From assembly GCF_004348545.1 (NCBI RefSeq), contig NZ_SMKL01000018.1:1-64000 (forward strand): a stretch of DNA of 64,000 nt. The letters are read 5' to 3'. The translations under genes were made by a program, and so were the position numbers. Positions 34,440 through 43,058 of this stretch are shown here, piece by piece. Position 1 is the stretch's first letter. Each line of letters opens with the position of its first letter. The notes under the pieces were generated by a model, which saw only the letters and a list, made by a program, of their open reading frames with translations, was not told the DNA's origin and searched no databases. Source of the stretch: Jiangella ureilytica. Lineage in GTDB: Bacteria > Actinomycetota > Actinomycetes > Jiangellales > Jiangellaceae.

Positions 34440-34985
34440 TCAGCCGATCGGCGTGCAGTTCACCCCGAGCTGCGTCATGCCGGCGACGAAGCCGGCCGTC
34501 AGCTCCGCGGCCTGCGCGATCTGCTCCGGCGTCGCCTCCGCGGTGCTGTCGGTCAGCGCCGTCCACGCCTGGGCGGCCTGGTCGCCGGTGTCGACGACGG
34601 CGTTCGCCTGGGTCTGCTCGGCCTCCTCGGCCGGCAGCGGGACGTCGTGCACGGCACTGACCAGAGCACTCGTCCCGGCTTCGACGGCGGCGAGGTTGGC
34701 GACGTCGAGCCGGACCTCGGGGCCCTGCGCCATGATCGGCTGCTCGGCCGCCACCGTCGTGCACGCGTCGGTGACGCCGGTGGCCCAGTCGGCGAGCGTC
34801 CCGGACGGACGGGGGTCGCCGTCGGCCGCGGTGTCGTCCGAACCGCCGCCGCTCGACGCGACCAGCACGATGCCGACGACCGCTGCCACCAGCAGAAACA
34901 CCGCCGCCACACCCAGCGTGAGCTTGGTGCGGCGCGGCGGCGGGCGGTGGGTGACGGCCGAGGAGACGTCCTCGAGCAGTTTCAC
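34440..34985 (-). CDS. Single-pass membrane-anchored protein, unknown function
   Basis: 181 residues. A short basic cytoplasmic N-terminus (MKLLEDVSSAVTHRPPPRRTK) precedes one membrane segment (LTLGVAAVFLLVAAVVGIVLVA), then a low-complexity linker and a helical extracytoplasmic domain of about 120 residues holding two cysteines (DACTTV and VNCTPIG) that could form a disulphide. I do not recognise the family. The GTG start at 34985 follows AAAGGTG. It ends 26 bases before the trpS leader on the same strand; its transcript may run into the leader. Confidence 0.75.
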   Translation of the reverse strand: MKLLEDVSSAVTHRPPPRRTKLTLGVAAVFLLVAAVVGIVLVASSGGGSDDTAADGDPRPSGTLADWATGVTDACTTVAAEQPIMAQGPEVRLDVANLAAVEAGTSALVSAVHDVPLPAEEAEQTQANAVVDTGDQAAQAWTALTDSTAEATPEQIAQAAELTAGFVAGMTQLGVNCTPIG

Positions 34986-35241
34986 GACTCACACCTTTCG
35001 GGCCTGGCCTGGAACCGGTCGTTCGTCGCCGGATCCGTCGCCCCCCGTGGACCGGCGACACTCTAAGGCATCGGTCCGGCCGACACGCGACATACCCGTT
35101 GCGGCGCGAGGCAACCAGGCCGGACGGAGCGACGGCCTGCGGTTAAACCTGTGGTCGTGTTCGGCTTGCCTCCACGCCTGGGGGCCGTCGGCGAACTAAC
35201 GTGCGTGATGTGAGGCATCCGGTTCCCCAGCAACAGCGCCC

Positions 35242-38200
35242 GTGAGCGCGATGCGCAGCGACGCCGTCGCCGGTCCCGCCCCGACCCGCGCGGAGATGGT
35301 CGCCCACGCCGTCGAGCAATGGAGCGGCGAGCTCGCCGCGCTCGGCGGGCGGGACCCGCTGCTGTCGTACCGCGACCTCAAGGTGGGAACGCTCGACCTC
35401 GCGGCCGCCGAGCCCGAGGCGCGCAAGGTGCTGCTCGAGGGCGAGCCGGTCCTCGTCTCCAAGCTGTTCCCGTACGAGCCGCTGCGCACGTCGGCGCTGC
35501 GCTCGGTCCGGGCCATCCGTGACAAGTCGCGCGAGCTGGCGCAGGAGCGCGGTCTCGCCGTCTGCTACCTCGCCGTCGGCATCGCGACCTGGGCGAACCC
35601 GTTCGCGGCGCGGCGGCCGACGGCGCCGGTCATGCTCCGCTCGGCGGTGGTCGAGGCGCGCGACCCGGCCGAGACCGACTTCACCATCACCATCGCCGAC
35701 GACCCGTTCGTCAACCCGGTCCTGCTGTGGGCGCTGGACTCCCAGCTCGGCCTGCGCTTCGCCACCGACGACCTGCGCGACCCCGCCGGCCGGCTGCGGT
35801 ACGCGACGGTGGTCGAGCGGCTGCGCGAATTCGCCCCGCCGCACGTCGTCGACGGGTTCGCCATCGCGCACCGGGCCGTGCTCGCGACCTTCACGACGGT
35901 GCCGCTGGCGCTCAGCCGCGACCTCGCCGCGCTCGGCGTCGACCTGCAGCAGCACGACGTCGTCGCGGCGCTGGCCGGCGACTCCGCCGCGCTGTCCGCC
36001 GTCTCGCGTGCGGGGGCCCCGAGCGAGCTGCGCTTCCGCGTCCTCGACACCGACAGCGAGCAGGACGACGTCGTGGCGGCGGGTGCCGGCGACGGCCACC
36101 TGCGGGTCGCCGCCGCGCCGGGCACGGGTCGCACCCAGACGGTCGCCGCGCTGGTGGCGGAGCTGGTCGGCCGGGGTCATCGGGTGCTGGTCGTGGGCGA
36201 GAAGCGGGCCGTCCTCGACGACCTCGTGACCCGCCTCGACTCCGTCGGCCTGCGCGACCTCGTCCTCGACGCGGGCCGCACACCGGCCCCTGACGCCGTC
36301 CGGCAGATCGCCGAGCTCGCCCGCCGGCTGACCCGGGCCCAGCCCGGCGAGTTCGAGCACGTCACGCCCGGCACGGCGGCCACACTGGCCGGGGAGCTCG
36401 ACGCCTACCGCGACGCCATCCACCAGATCCGCCAGCCCTGGGGCTCCACGGCGCACGAGGCGATGGTGCTGGTCGCGACGGCACCGGAGTTCGCCCGCAC
36501 GTCCGCGCGGGTGAACCCCGACGTGCTGGCGCGGGCCGGCAGCACGGCGCACGTGCGGCTGCAGCTGCGCGACTTCGCCCGCATCGAGGGCCTGACGCTG
36601 ACGGAGTCCGGCTCGCCCTGGTTCGGCTCCGACGTCCCGGACCTCCGCGCCGCCGACGCGCTGCTGGGCACCGTCACCGAGCTGCGCGAACGGGCGCTGC
36701 CGCGGCTGAAGAACGCCGCCACCCGGGCCGCCGTCGAGGTCGGGCTGGCCGGGCCGAACTCCGTCGCCGAGTGCCTCGAGACCGTCGACCTGCTGGCGTC
36801 GGTCGGGCGGACCATCGAGACGCTCGGGGCGCAGATCTGGGACCAGCCCATCGGCGACCTCGCCGCCGCCACCGGCGACCGCGCCTACCGCACCGAGCAC
36901 GGTGCCACGGCCGGCTTCTTCGCCCGGCGCAAGCTGCGCAAACGCCTCGCCGACCTCACCGGCAAGCCCGGCCGGCAGCACCGCCAGCGCCAGCACGAGA
37001 CCCTGATCGCCGCGCAGCAGCAGCTGGTCACCTGGCGCGACCGCTCCCGCGACGGCAAGCCGCCGCGCACCGGCCCGCACCTGCCCAACGCCGTCGACGC
37101 CGCGAAGGGCGTGCGGCACGCGCTGGCCGAGCTGGCGGCCGGCAACCCGCGCGCGGGCGACCTCGAGGACCTGTCGTTCGCCGATGTCGCGAAACGGCTG
37201 GACGAGCTGATCGCCGACGCCGGCCACCTGCGGTCGCTGCCGCGGCTGTACGAGCTGCAGGCCGAGCTGTCCGCGGCCGGGCTCGACGACCTCATCGCCG
37301 AGCTGCGCCGCCGTGGCCTGGGCGCTGAGCAGGTCGAGGCGGTCTTCGACTACGCCTGGTACTCCTCGCTGCTGGACCTGTGGCGCTCGACCGACACCGC
37401 ACTCGGCCGGTTCGACCGGTACGCCCACGAACGGCGGCTCGAGGAGTTCCGCGCCGCCGACATGGTCGAGGTGCGCGCCGCCGCGGGCCGGGTGCTCGAG
37501 GCCCGGCGCGCCCGCGTCGCCGCCGTCGCCGAGCAGCACGAGGGCCAGGCCGCCGTCCTGATCGAGTCGCCCGACGGCGCCCTGCCCGCCACGCCGCGGG
37601 CGCTGGTCGCCGAGGCGCCGGAGCTCGCGCTGGCGACGGTGCCGTGCTGGGTCGCGTCGCCGCTGTCGGTTGCCGAGCTGCTGCCGCCGCGCCGGCTGTT
37701 CGACGTCGTCATCGTCGAGGACGCCGGGCGGCTCGCCGTCGCCGAGGCGATCCCGGCACTGGCACGGGCCGCGCGGGTCGTGCTCGTGGGCGACGACGAC
37801 GTCGCGCGCCCGCCGTTCACCACCGCCGTCGAGCCGGCCCCGGATCCCGACGAGCAGGAGGGGCCGTGGGGTCAGGACCCGCCCGCCTCCGTCGTCGACC
37901 TGCTCCGCGGCGCGCTGCCCGAGCGGCTGCTCACGGGCCAGCACCGCGTGCGCGACGACCGCCTCATCGGCTTCGCCGCCCGCACGACGCACGCCGCCCG
38001 GCTCACGACGGTGCCCGGGGTCGGCGGCACCGACCGCGTGCACATGGAGATCGTCGACTCCGACCCCATTGCCGACGACCCCGTCGACAGCTCGTCCGAT
38101 GAGGTCATGCGGGTCGTCGAGCTCGTCCTCGACCACGTCCGCACCCGCCCGCACGAGAGCCTCGGTGTCGTCACGCTCGGGCCGCGGCACGCCGAGCGAC

Positions 38201-39345
38201 TCGACGCCGCGCTGCGGCACGCGCTGATCCGGGCCCCCGAGGTCGCGCCCTACCTGCGCGGCGACCGCGCCGAGGCGTTCTTCATCAAGGACGTCGAGCG
38301 GGTCTCCGGCGACGTGCGCGACGCGATCATCCTGTCGCTCGGCTACGGCCGGTCGGTCGACGGGCGCATCCTCTACCGCTTCGGCGCGCTGGGCCGCCCC
38401 GGCGGTGAGCGGCGGCTGACGGCGGCGACCCTCTGCTCGCGCGAGCGGCTCACCGTCGTCGCCACCTTCGGCGCCGACGACCTCAGCCCGCGGCGGCTGA
38501 CGACACCGGGCGCGCAGGCGCTCGGGCAGTTCCTCGCGTACGTGCAGCATGGTCCGCAGCCCGACTGGGTCGAGGGCTCCGGCGCCGCGTCGGCCCGCTC
38601 CGGCGCGCTGGCCGAGACCGTGGCCGAGCGGCTGCAGGAGGCCGGCGTCGCGGCGGAGATCGTGCTCGACCACGGCGGGCCCGGCGGTGTCGCCGTCGCC
38701 GTCCGGCACCCCACGCGGCGATCGAGGTTCGTGCTGGCCATCGAGACCGACGGCGAGACGTACGCGGCCCGGCGCAGCGCCCGCGAGCGCGAGCGGCTGC
38801 GGCAGGAGCAGCTGACCCGGCTCGGCTGGACGGTGCACCGCATCTGGTCCGCCGCCTGGGCGTCGGACCCCGACGCCGAGACCGAGCGGCTGCTGGCCGC
38901 CTACGAGCAGGCGGTCAAGGACGCCGACGCCTACGACTGGGCCGTCGCGGCGGCCGAAGCGGACATGGTCGCCGGCATGCCGGAGGAGGCGCCCGCCGCT
39001 CCCGCGGCTCCCGTCGCGCCCGCGGCTCCGGCCATTCCCGAGGCTGAGAAGGCGGAGGCGGCGGAGGGCGACGCGACAGCCGACGCGCCGGACACCGAGC
39101 CCGAACCCGAGCCCCAACGGCAGGGCGACCGGCCGCTCATCGTCAGCGGCCGGGCGATCAGCGACTACACCGGCCGCGAACTGGCCACCCTCGCCCGCTG
39201 GATCGAATCCGACGGCGTCGCCCGGCGGGTGGACGACGTGGTGGCGCTGATCACCGCCGATCTCGGGCTCCGGGCCGACGACGCCCGCACCGCCGACGTC
39301 CTCCGCCACGCCGTCCGGGTCGCGCGGGCCGGCTCACCCGCGTAG
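35242..39345 (+). CDS. DUF4011-type superfamily 1 helicase-nuclease with degenerate ATPase motifs
   Basis: 1367 residues. The N-terminus (DPLLSYRDLKVGTLDLA) is DUF4011-like. A P-loop-like segment near residue 293 reads PGTGRTQT, with Arg instead of the Walker Lys, and the Walker B equivalent VVIVEDAGRL (about residue 822) has lost the DEA order, so ATPase activity is doubtful. Near 1136-1215 an MTES_1575/Vsr-like nuclease domain is seen (VLDHGGPGGVAVAV, VLAIETDGETYA, LTRLGWTVHRIWSAAW), and the last 70 residues (ISDYTGRELATLARWIESDGVARR) look like DUF3320. An Ala/Pro/Glu-rich linker lies at about 1250-1290. Related proteins are linked to DNA metabolism or defence. GTG 35242 or ATG 35251. Confidence 0.8.
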   Translation: MSAMRSDAVAGPAPTRAEMVAHAVEQWSGELAALGGRDPLLSYRDLKVGTLDLAAAEPEARKVLLEGEPVLVSKLFPYEPLRTSALRSVRAIRDKSRELAQERGLAVCYLAVGIATWANPFAARRPTAPVMLRSAVVEARDPAETDFTITIADDPFVNPVLLWALDSQLGLRFATDDLRDPAGRLRYATVVERLREFAPPHVVDGFAIAHRAVLATFTTVPLALSRDLAALGVDLQQHDVVAALAGDSAALSAVSRAGAPSELRFRVLDTDSEQDDVVAAGAGDGHLRVAAAPGTGRTQTVAALVAELVGRGHRVLVVGEKRAVLDDLVTRLDSVGLRDLVLDAGRTPAPDAVRQIAELARRLTRAQPGEFEHVTPGTAATLAGELDAYRDAIHQIRQPWGSTAHEAMVLVATAPEFARTSARVNPDVLARAGSTAHVRLQLRDFARIEGLTLTESGSPWFGSDVPDLRAADALLGTVTELRERALPRLKNAATRAAVEVGLAGPNSVAECLETVDLLASVGRTIETLGAQIWDQPIGDLAAATGDRAYRTEHGATAGFFARRKLRKRLADLTGKPGRQHRQRQHETLIAAQQQLVTWRDRSRDGKPPRTGPHLPNAVDAAKGVRHALAELAAGNPRAGDLEDLSFADVAKRLDELIADAGHLRSLPRLYELQAELSAAGLDDLIAELRRRGLGAEQVEAVFDYAWYSSLLDLWRSTDTALGRFDRYAHERRLEEFRAADMVEVRAAAGRVLEARRARVAAVAEQHEGQAAVLIESPDGALPATPRALVAEAPELALATVPCWVASPLSVAELLPPRRLFDVVIVEDAGRLAVAEAIPALARAARVVLVGDDDVARPPFTTAVEPAPDPDEQEGPWGQDPPASVVDLLRGALPERLLTGQHRVRDDRLIGFAARTTHAARLTTVPGVGGTDRVHMEIVDSDPIADDPVDSSSDEVMRVVELVLDHVRTRPHESLGVVTLGPRHAERLDAALRHALIRAPEVAPYLRGDRAEAFFIKDVERVSGDVRDAIILSLGYGRSVDGRILYRFGALGRPGGERRLTAATLCSRERLTVVATFGADDLSPRRLTTPGAQALGQFLAYVQHGPQPDWVEGSGAASARSGALAETVAERLQEAGVAAEIVLDHGGPGGVAVAVRHPTRRSRFVLAIETDGETYAARRSARERERLRQEQLTRLGWTVHRIWSAAWASDPDAETERLLAAYEQAVKDADAYDWAVAAAEADMVAGMPEEAPAAPAAPVAPAAPAIPEAEKAEAAEGDATADAPDTEPEPEPQRQGDRPLIVSGRAISDYTGRELATLARWIESDGVARRVDDVVALITADLGLRADDARTADVLRHAVRVARAGSPA

Positions 39346-39484
39346 CGCTGCGCCGCGACTGGGCAGCCCAGCGCGGGCCGGGCGCTGACCTGCCGGATCC
39401 TGGAATCGGGCGCCGACGGCCGGGGGCTGTGTTCTAGGCTGGTGATCTTCCAGCAGGTGTGTCGTTCAGGGGGAGCGGATAGCC

Positions 39485-39943
39485 GTGCGCGTCGCTGAGA
39501 TCATGACCGGTGCCACCATCACCGACTCGACCGCGGGAACGCTACGCAGCGCCGCGGAGTTGATGTGGAAGCAGCAGACGGGGTCGCTGGTCATCGTCGA
39601 CGGCGAGGCGATCGTCGGCATCGTCACCGAGCGCGATGTCATGCGGGCTGTCGGCAGGGGCGCCGACCCCGACCGCGAGCCGATCTCCACCGTCATGACC
39701 CGCGACGTCATCACGGCCGAGCCCGACACGCACGTGCGCGACGCGGCCCGGCTCATGGCGCAGCACTGGATCCGCCACCTTCCGATCGTCGACGGCGGGC
39801 GGCTGGTCGGCATCCTGAGTCAGCGCGACGTCATCGGGGTCTTCGCGGCGCTCTGGTACGAGAACGGCGTGCCCGAGATCGACGTCGACAACCTGGTCCG
39901 CGAGCGCCGGCTGGCCCGCATCGAAGCGGGCGACCTGGACTGA
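39485..39943 (+). CDS. CBS-domain pair protein
   Basis: 152 residues, two tandem CBS motifs: VAEIMTGATITDSTAGTLRSAAELMWKQQTGSLVIVDGEAIVGIVTERDVMRAV and VMTRDVITAEPDTHVRDAARLMAQHWIRHLPIVDGGRLVGILSQRDVIGVF. CBS pairs bind adenosyl nucleotides or other ligands and regulate partner proteins. The T-E-R-D and S-Q-R-D residues typical of nucleotide sites are intact. GTG start with GGGGAG upstream. A 45-residue gene follows at 34 bases. Confidence 0.9.
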   Translation: MRVAEIMTGATITDSTAGTLRSAAELMWKQQTGSLVIVDGEAIVGIVTERDVMRAVGRGADPDREPISTVMTRDVITAEPDTHVRDAARLMAQHWIRHLPIVDGGRLVGILSQRDVIGVFAALWYENGVPEIDVDNLVRERRLARIEAGDLD

Positions 39944-39977
39944 AGCGACCGACCCAGTCACGAGAGGAACCACGGGC

Positions 39978-40115
39978 ATGAGCAGCGCATCCGGGTGGGA
40001 GGACGACCTCGAGGTCCTGCCCGACACCACCACCGACGAGCGCCCCACCGGCTGGGGCGAGGACGACCCCTCGAACGACTCGAGGTTGCTCGAGGAGCGC
40101 CCGCCGCACTGGTGA
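39978..40115 (+). CDS. Small acidic protein of 45 residues
   Basis: A short frame MSSASGWEDDLEVLPDTTTD... ending SRLLEERPPHW, with GAGAGGA ten bases before the ATG. The composition (acidic, with DERPTGWGEDD and the ERPPHW end) matches a small conserved actinobacterial protein that I have seen in many genomes without function. It follows the CBS gene on the same strand and may be co-transcribed. No membrane segment or cysteine is present. Confidence 0.75.
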   Translation: MSSASGWEDDLEVLPDTTTDERPTGWGEDDPSNDSRLLEERPPHW

Positions 40116-40121
40116 CACCCG

Positions 40122-40511
40122 TCAGACGCGCTCGCGCAGGGCGTCGCGGATCTCGCGGAGCAGCAGGATGTCCTCCGGCGGCGTCGCCTCCTCCTCGGAC
40201 TCCGGCTCCTTCTTCTGCAGCTCGCGCAGCTTGTTGATCGGCGTGACGATGAAGAAGTAGACGGCTGCGGCGACGCAGAGGAAGTTGAACACGGCGGCGA
40301 GGACGAGCCCGATCGAGAACTGGGCGTCCCTGATGGTGAAGTTCGCGACCGACGCGAGGTCGGGCTGGCCGAAGATCGCCGCGATCAGCGGGTTGATGAA
40401 CCCCTCGACGATGGCGCTCACGATGGCCGTGAACGCGGTGCCGAGGACCACGGCGACCGCGAGGTCGACGACGTTCCCCCTGCCGATGAACTCTCTGAAG
40501 CCCTTGAGCAT
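40122..40511 (-). CDS. mscL: Large-conductance mechanosensitive channel MscL
   Basis: 129 residues, the usual MscL length. MLKGFREFIGRGNVVDLAVAVVLGTAFTAIVSAIVEGFINPLIAAI is the amphipathic N-helix plus TM1, and FNFLCVAAAVYFFIVTPINKL is TM2; the charged C-terminal helix (EDILLLREIRDALRERV) follows. It releases solutes on osmotic downshock. GGAGAGGGAG precedes the ATG. It is convergent with the small gene ending at 40115. Confidence 0.95.
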   Translation of the reverse strand: MLKGFREFIGRGNVVDLAVAVVLGTAFTAIVSAIVEGFINPLIAAIFGQPDLASVANFTIRDAQFSIGLVLAAVFNFLCVAAAVYFFIVTPINKLRELQKKEPESEEEATPPEDILLLREIRDALRERV

Positions 40512-40585
40512 CGGTGTGCTCCCTCTCCGTTCGGACGCGTGGCCGGGCGCCAGGTTATCGGCTGCGCGCGCCTGATCAGGGGACA

Positions 40586-41215
40586 TCACGGCACACCGAC
40601 GGTGAACGACAGGCGCGCGGCGACGGCGGCAGCAGCGAGATCGGCGGCCTGGGCCGGGGTGGCGGCGACCAGGACGAGGGCGCCCTCGGCGAGCGTGGAG
40701 TCGGCGGCAGCCGGAAGCGTCAGCACCGGCACGTCCGCCGCCACGACGGACGTCTCCGCGGCACCGTCCAGCGACGTCGCCAGCAGGTCGATGCGGTCGC
40801 CCGGGCGCAGGTAGCCGGCTGCTCCGGCGTCGGCCACCCGGACCGGGGCGGCGACGACCTCGGTGCCGGACGAGTCCCAGCCGGCGAGCAGGCCGGGTCC
40901 GAGTACGCGGCGGTCGGTGATGGGCTCGCCCGCCCGCACCGGCGCCGCGAGCAGCGCCCCCGCCGCCTCGCCGAGGACGCCATCGGGAACCGCGCCGGGC
41001 GGGAACGCGGCCACGGCGAGGTCGGCTTCGGCCAGTACCGTGCCGCCGGGCAGGTCGCGGGCCGCCACGACCACGCCGACGGTGGCCGGCGCGGCGGGCG
41101 AGGCGGCCTCGATGGCGAACGCGACGGCGGCCGCGGCCAGCCCGCCGGCGAGCAGGCGGCGGTGCCAGCCGGCGGTACGGATCAGGCGCCGCAGCGCGGA
41201 GCGGGGGTCGTCCAT
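40586..41215 (-). CDS. SAF-domain (CpaB/RcpC-like) protein
   Basis: 209 residues. A membrane segment (RRLLAGGLAAAAVAFAIEAAS) is followed by a SAF domain (VVVAARDLPGGTVLAEADLAVAAFPPGAVPDGVL, GEPITDRRVLGPG) and a second beta domain (YLRPGDRIDLLATS). The layout is that of CpaB proteins of Flp-type pili, but no other pilus genes are visible nearby, so the role is uncertain. ATG 41215 is used. Confidence 0.75.
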   Translation of the reverse strand: MDDPRSALRRLIRTAGWHRRLLAGGLAAAAVAFAIEAASPAAPATVGVVVAARDLPGGTVLAEADLAVAAFPPGAVPDGVLGEAAGALLAAPVRAGEPITDRRVLGPGLLAGWDSSGTEVVAAPVRVADAGAAGYLRPGDRIDLLATSLDGAAETSVVAADVPVLTLPAAADSTLAEGALVLVAATPAQAADLAAAAVAARLSFTVGVP

Positions 41216-41302
41216 GCCCCCGACGCTAGGCGCGCCGGACCCCGTCGACCGGTTGTCCACAGGCCGGGTTCGCGAGATCCCGGCCGTCCACAGGCGACCG
41301 GG

Positions 41303-41626
41303 TCAGGCGGCGGGCGTGGACGCCTTCGGCGCGGACGACGAGGAGGACGATGAGTCCTTCTTCGCAGAGTCGCTGCTCTTGCTGCCGGAGTCGGACGAGC
41401 CGGACGAGGAGTCCGTGGAGCTGCTCGCCGGGGTGCTCGACGACGACGTGGCGCGGCTGTCGTTGCGGTAGAAGCCCGAGCCCTTGAACACCACGCCGAC
41501 GGCGGAGAACACCTTGCGCAGGCGGCCGCCGCACACCGGGCACTCGGTCAGGGCGTCGTCGGTGAACTTCTGCACCGCCTCGAGCGGCTCGCCGCAGTCA
41601 GTGCAGGCATATTGGTACGTGGGCAC
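41303..41626 (-). CDS. FmdB-type zinc ribbon protein with Ser-rich tail (Ruc-like)
   Basis: 107 residues. A zinc ribbon holds C8-x2-C11 and C29-x2-C32 (YACTDCGEPLEAVQKFTDDALTECPVCGG), then KVFSAVGVVFKGSGFYRNDSR and a disordered Ser-rich tail. The sequence and its place near the 5-formyl-THF cyclo-ligase and mscL genes match M. tuberculosis Rv0991c (Ruc), described as a redox-regulated chaperone whose cysteines control activity. Function by homology only. Confidence 0.85.
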   Translation of the reverse strand: MPTYQYACTDCGEPLEAVQKFTDDALTECPVCGGRLRKVFSAVGVVFKGSGFYRNDSRATSSSSTPASSSTDSSSGSSDSGSKSSDSAKKDSSSSSSSAPKASTPAA

Positions 41627-41747
41627 GCGTAGATCCTCCCGGGTCGCGTCGAAGACCGACGGCTCTTAGCACTCTCAACCTTCGACTGCCAAGAATAATG
41701 CCCGGTCCTGGGTGGCCTTGTCCACGCGGGCCGCCGCGCGTCCGCCG

Positions 41748-42320
41748 TCACGACTGCAGCGTGAACACCACGCCCACCGACGCCACCGCCCACAGCACGC
41801 TGGCCAAGGTGCCGATGATGAACCGCTCGGCCGCGGCCGACTGGCTGAGCTCGGGGAACCGGCCGATGCCCTTGCCGCCGAGGACGACGGCGATGCCCTC
41901 GGGCCAGCCGGCCAGGATGGTGACCGCGACCGCGAGCCGCTCGAGCGCGCCGATGGACGTGCCGCCGCGCAGCGTCTGCGGGTCGGAGACGTTCGCCGAC
42001 GCGTCGCCGGTGCTGTCGCCGTCGTCGATGACACCGGTGCTGCGGTCGGCGACGCGCAGCAGTGACGTGGCGACCAGGCTGCCGCCGGTGATGGCGGTGA
42101 CCACCGCCGCCACCCGCGCCACGTTCAGCAGCGCCGTCCCCGCGGGATCGCCGCCGAGGCCGAACAGCGCCGCAGCGGCCACCAGCACGATCGGGACCGC
42201 GGCGCCGGCCAGCCACACCCGGGTCGACGCCTCGGGCCGCCGGGCGTGCTCGACCAGGTACCACGCGACGCCGCCGGCCACGGCCGCGACGCAGAGCAGG
42301 ATCACCGCCGCCACCGTCAT
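41748..42320 (-). CDS. Membrane protein coupled to SatD-like protein
   Basis: 190 residues, about five hydrophobic segments (TVAAVILLCVAAVAGGVAWYLV, VWLAGAAVPIVLVAAAALFGL, VARVAAVVTAITGGSLVATSLL, LAVAVTILAGWPEGIAVVLGG, FIIGTLASVLWAVASVGVVFTL). I do not recognise the family. Its ATG overlaps the stop of the SatD-like gene (ATGA), so the two are translated together and probably act together. Confidence 0.75.
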   Translation of the reverse strand: MTVAAVILLCVAAVAGGVAWYLVEHARRPEASTRVWLAGAAVPIVLVAAAALFGLGGDPAGTALLNVARVAAVVTAITGGSLVATSLLRVADRSTGVIDDGDSTGDASANVSDPQTLRGGTSIGALERLAVAVTILAGWPEGIAVVLGGKGIGRFPELSQSAAAERFIIGTLASVLWAVASVGVVFTLQS

Positions 42321-42907
42321 GCCGCGGCCTCCTGAAGCAGTCGCGCCACGACCGGCCGCGCGTCGCGCTCCTGCTGCCAGAGCGCGGCCGACAGCCGCTG
42401 CCCGACGGCCTGCCGGCTCACGCCCAGGATCTCGGCGGCCTCGGCGAACGTGTGCCCGGCCTCGACGAGGTCGATGGCGGCCCAGCCGGCCGGGCTGCGC
42501 CGCGTGATGACGGCGGCCATGAGGGTCAGGACGGCGTCGGCCTCTTGTGCCCGCTCGGTGCCGGCCCCGACGACGGCGACGTGCTGCGGCCGCTGCTTGG
42601 CAGTGTCGAGGGCCTCGCGGGCGTGGACGAACGCCGGGCCCCGGGCCGAGCGCGTGCTGGCGGGCAGCGGCTCCTCGACCGGTCCGGCGCCGATGCCGAC
42701 GCTCCACGCGCCGGCCCGCAGCAGTAGCCGTGCGGCGTCGACGGCGGCCTCGGACTCGGCGAGGACGCCTTGGAACTCGTCGCCGGCGGTGCGCTCGAAC
42801 GACAGCAGCGGCTCGTGGACCAGCTGCTTCAGCGTGGACAGGGCATCCTCGACCAGGTCGCGGCTGCGGCGGCTGCCGCGCTGGTCGACGGTCAGGACGA
42901 AGGGCAC
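42317..42907 (-). CDS. SatD-like protein with C-terminal helix-turn-helix
   Basis: 196 residues. The N-terminal half (RSRDLVEDALSTLKQL, FERTAGDEFQGVLAES, WSVGIGAGPVEEPLPASTRSARGPAFVHAREALDTAK) matches SatD family proteins, which have an unresolved role linked to acid tolerance and nucleotide-cyclase-like folds. The last 60 residues are a helix-turn-helix (GHTFAEAAEILGVSRQAVGQRLSAAL). GTG 42907. The next gene, a membrane protein, overlaps its stop. Confidence 0.7.
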   Translation of the reverse strand: MPFVLTVDQRGSRRSRDLVEDALSTLKQLVHEPLLSFERTAGDEFQGVLAESEAAVDAARLLLRAGAWSVGIGAGPVEEPLPASTRSARGPAFVHAREALDTAKQRPQHVAVVGAGTERAQEADAVLTLMAAVITRRSPAGWAAIDLVEAGHTFAEAAEILGVSRQAVGQRLSAALWQQERDARPVVARLLQEAAA

Positions 42908-43058
42908 ATGGCAAGGCTACGACCTGGCGCCCCATTGCGCAAGGTTCAGAGCTTGCATCGGCACAGGGAAAGGCTCAGGCATTGACAGTAGTGTGACGCC
43001 GTCGACCACCCCTCGGCACCCGGTCAAGGGGGCTTGATCGGTCGCCTACGCTGTCCCG

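Noticed and set aside
35143-39309. Minus-strand open frame of 1388 residues
   Set aside because: It is the antisense shadow of the helicase-nuclease gene; the product is repetitive Arg/Gly/Val/Pro-rich and matches no domain.
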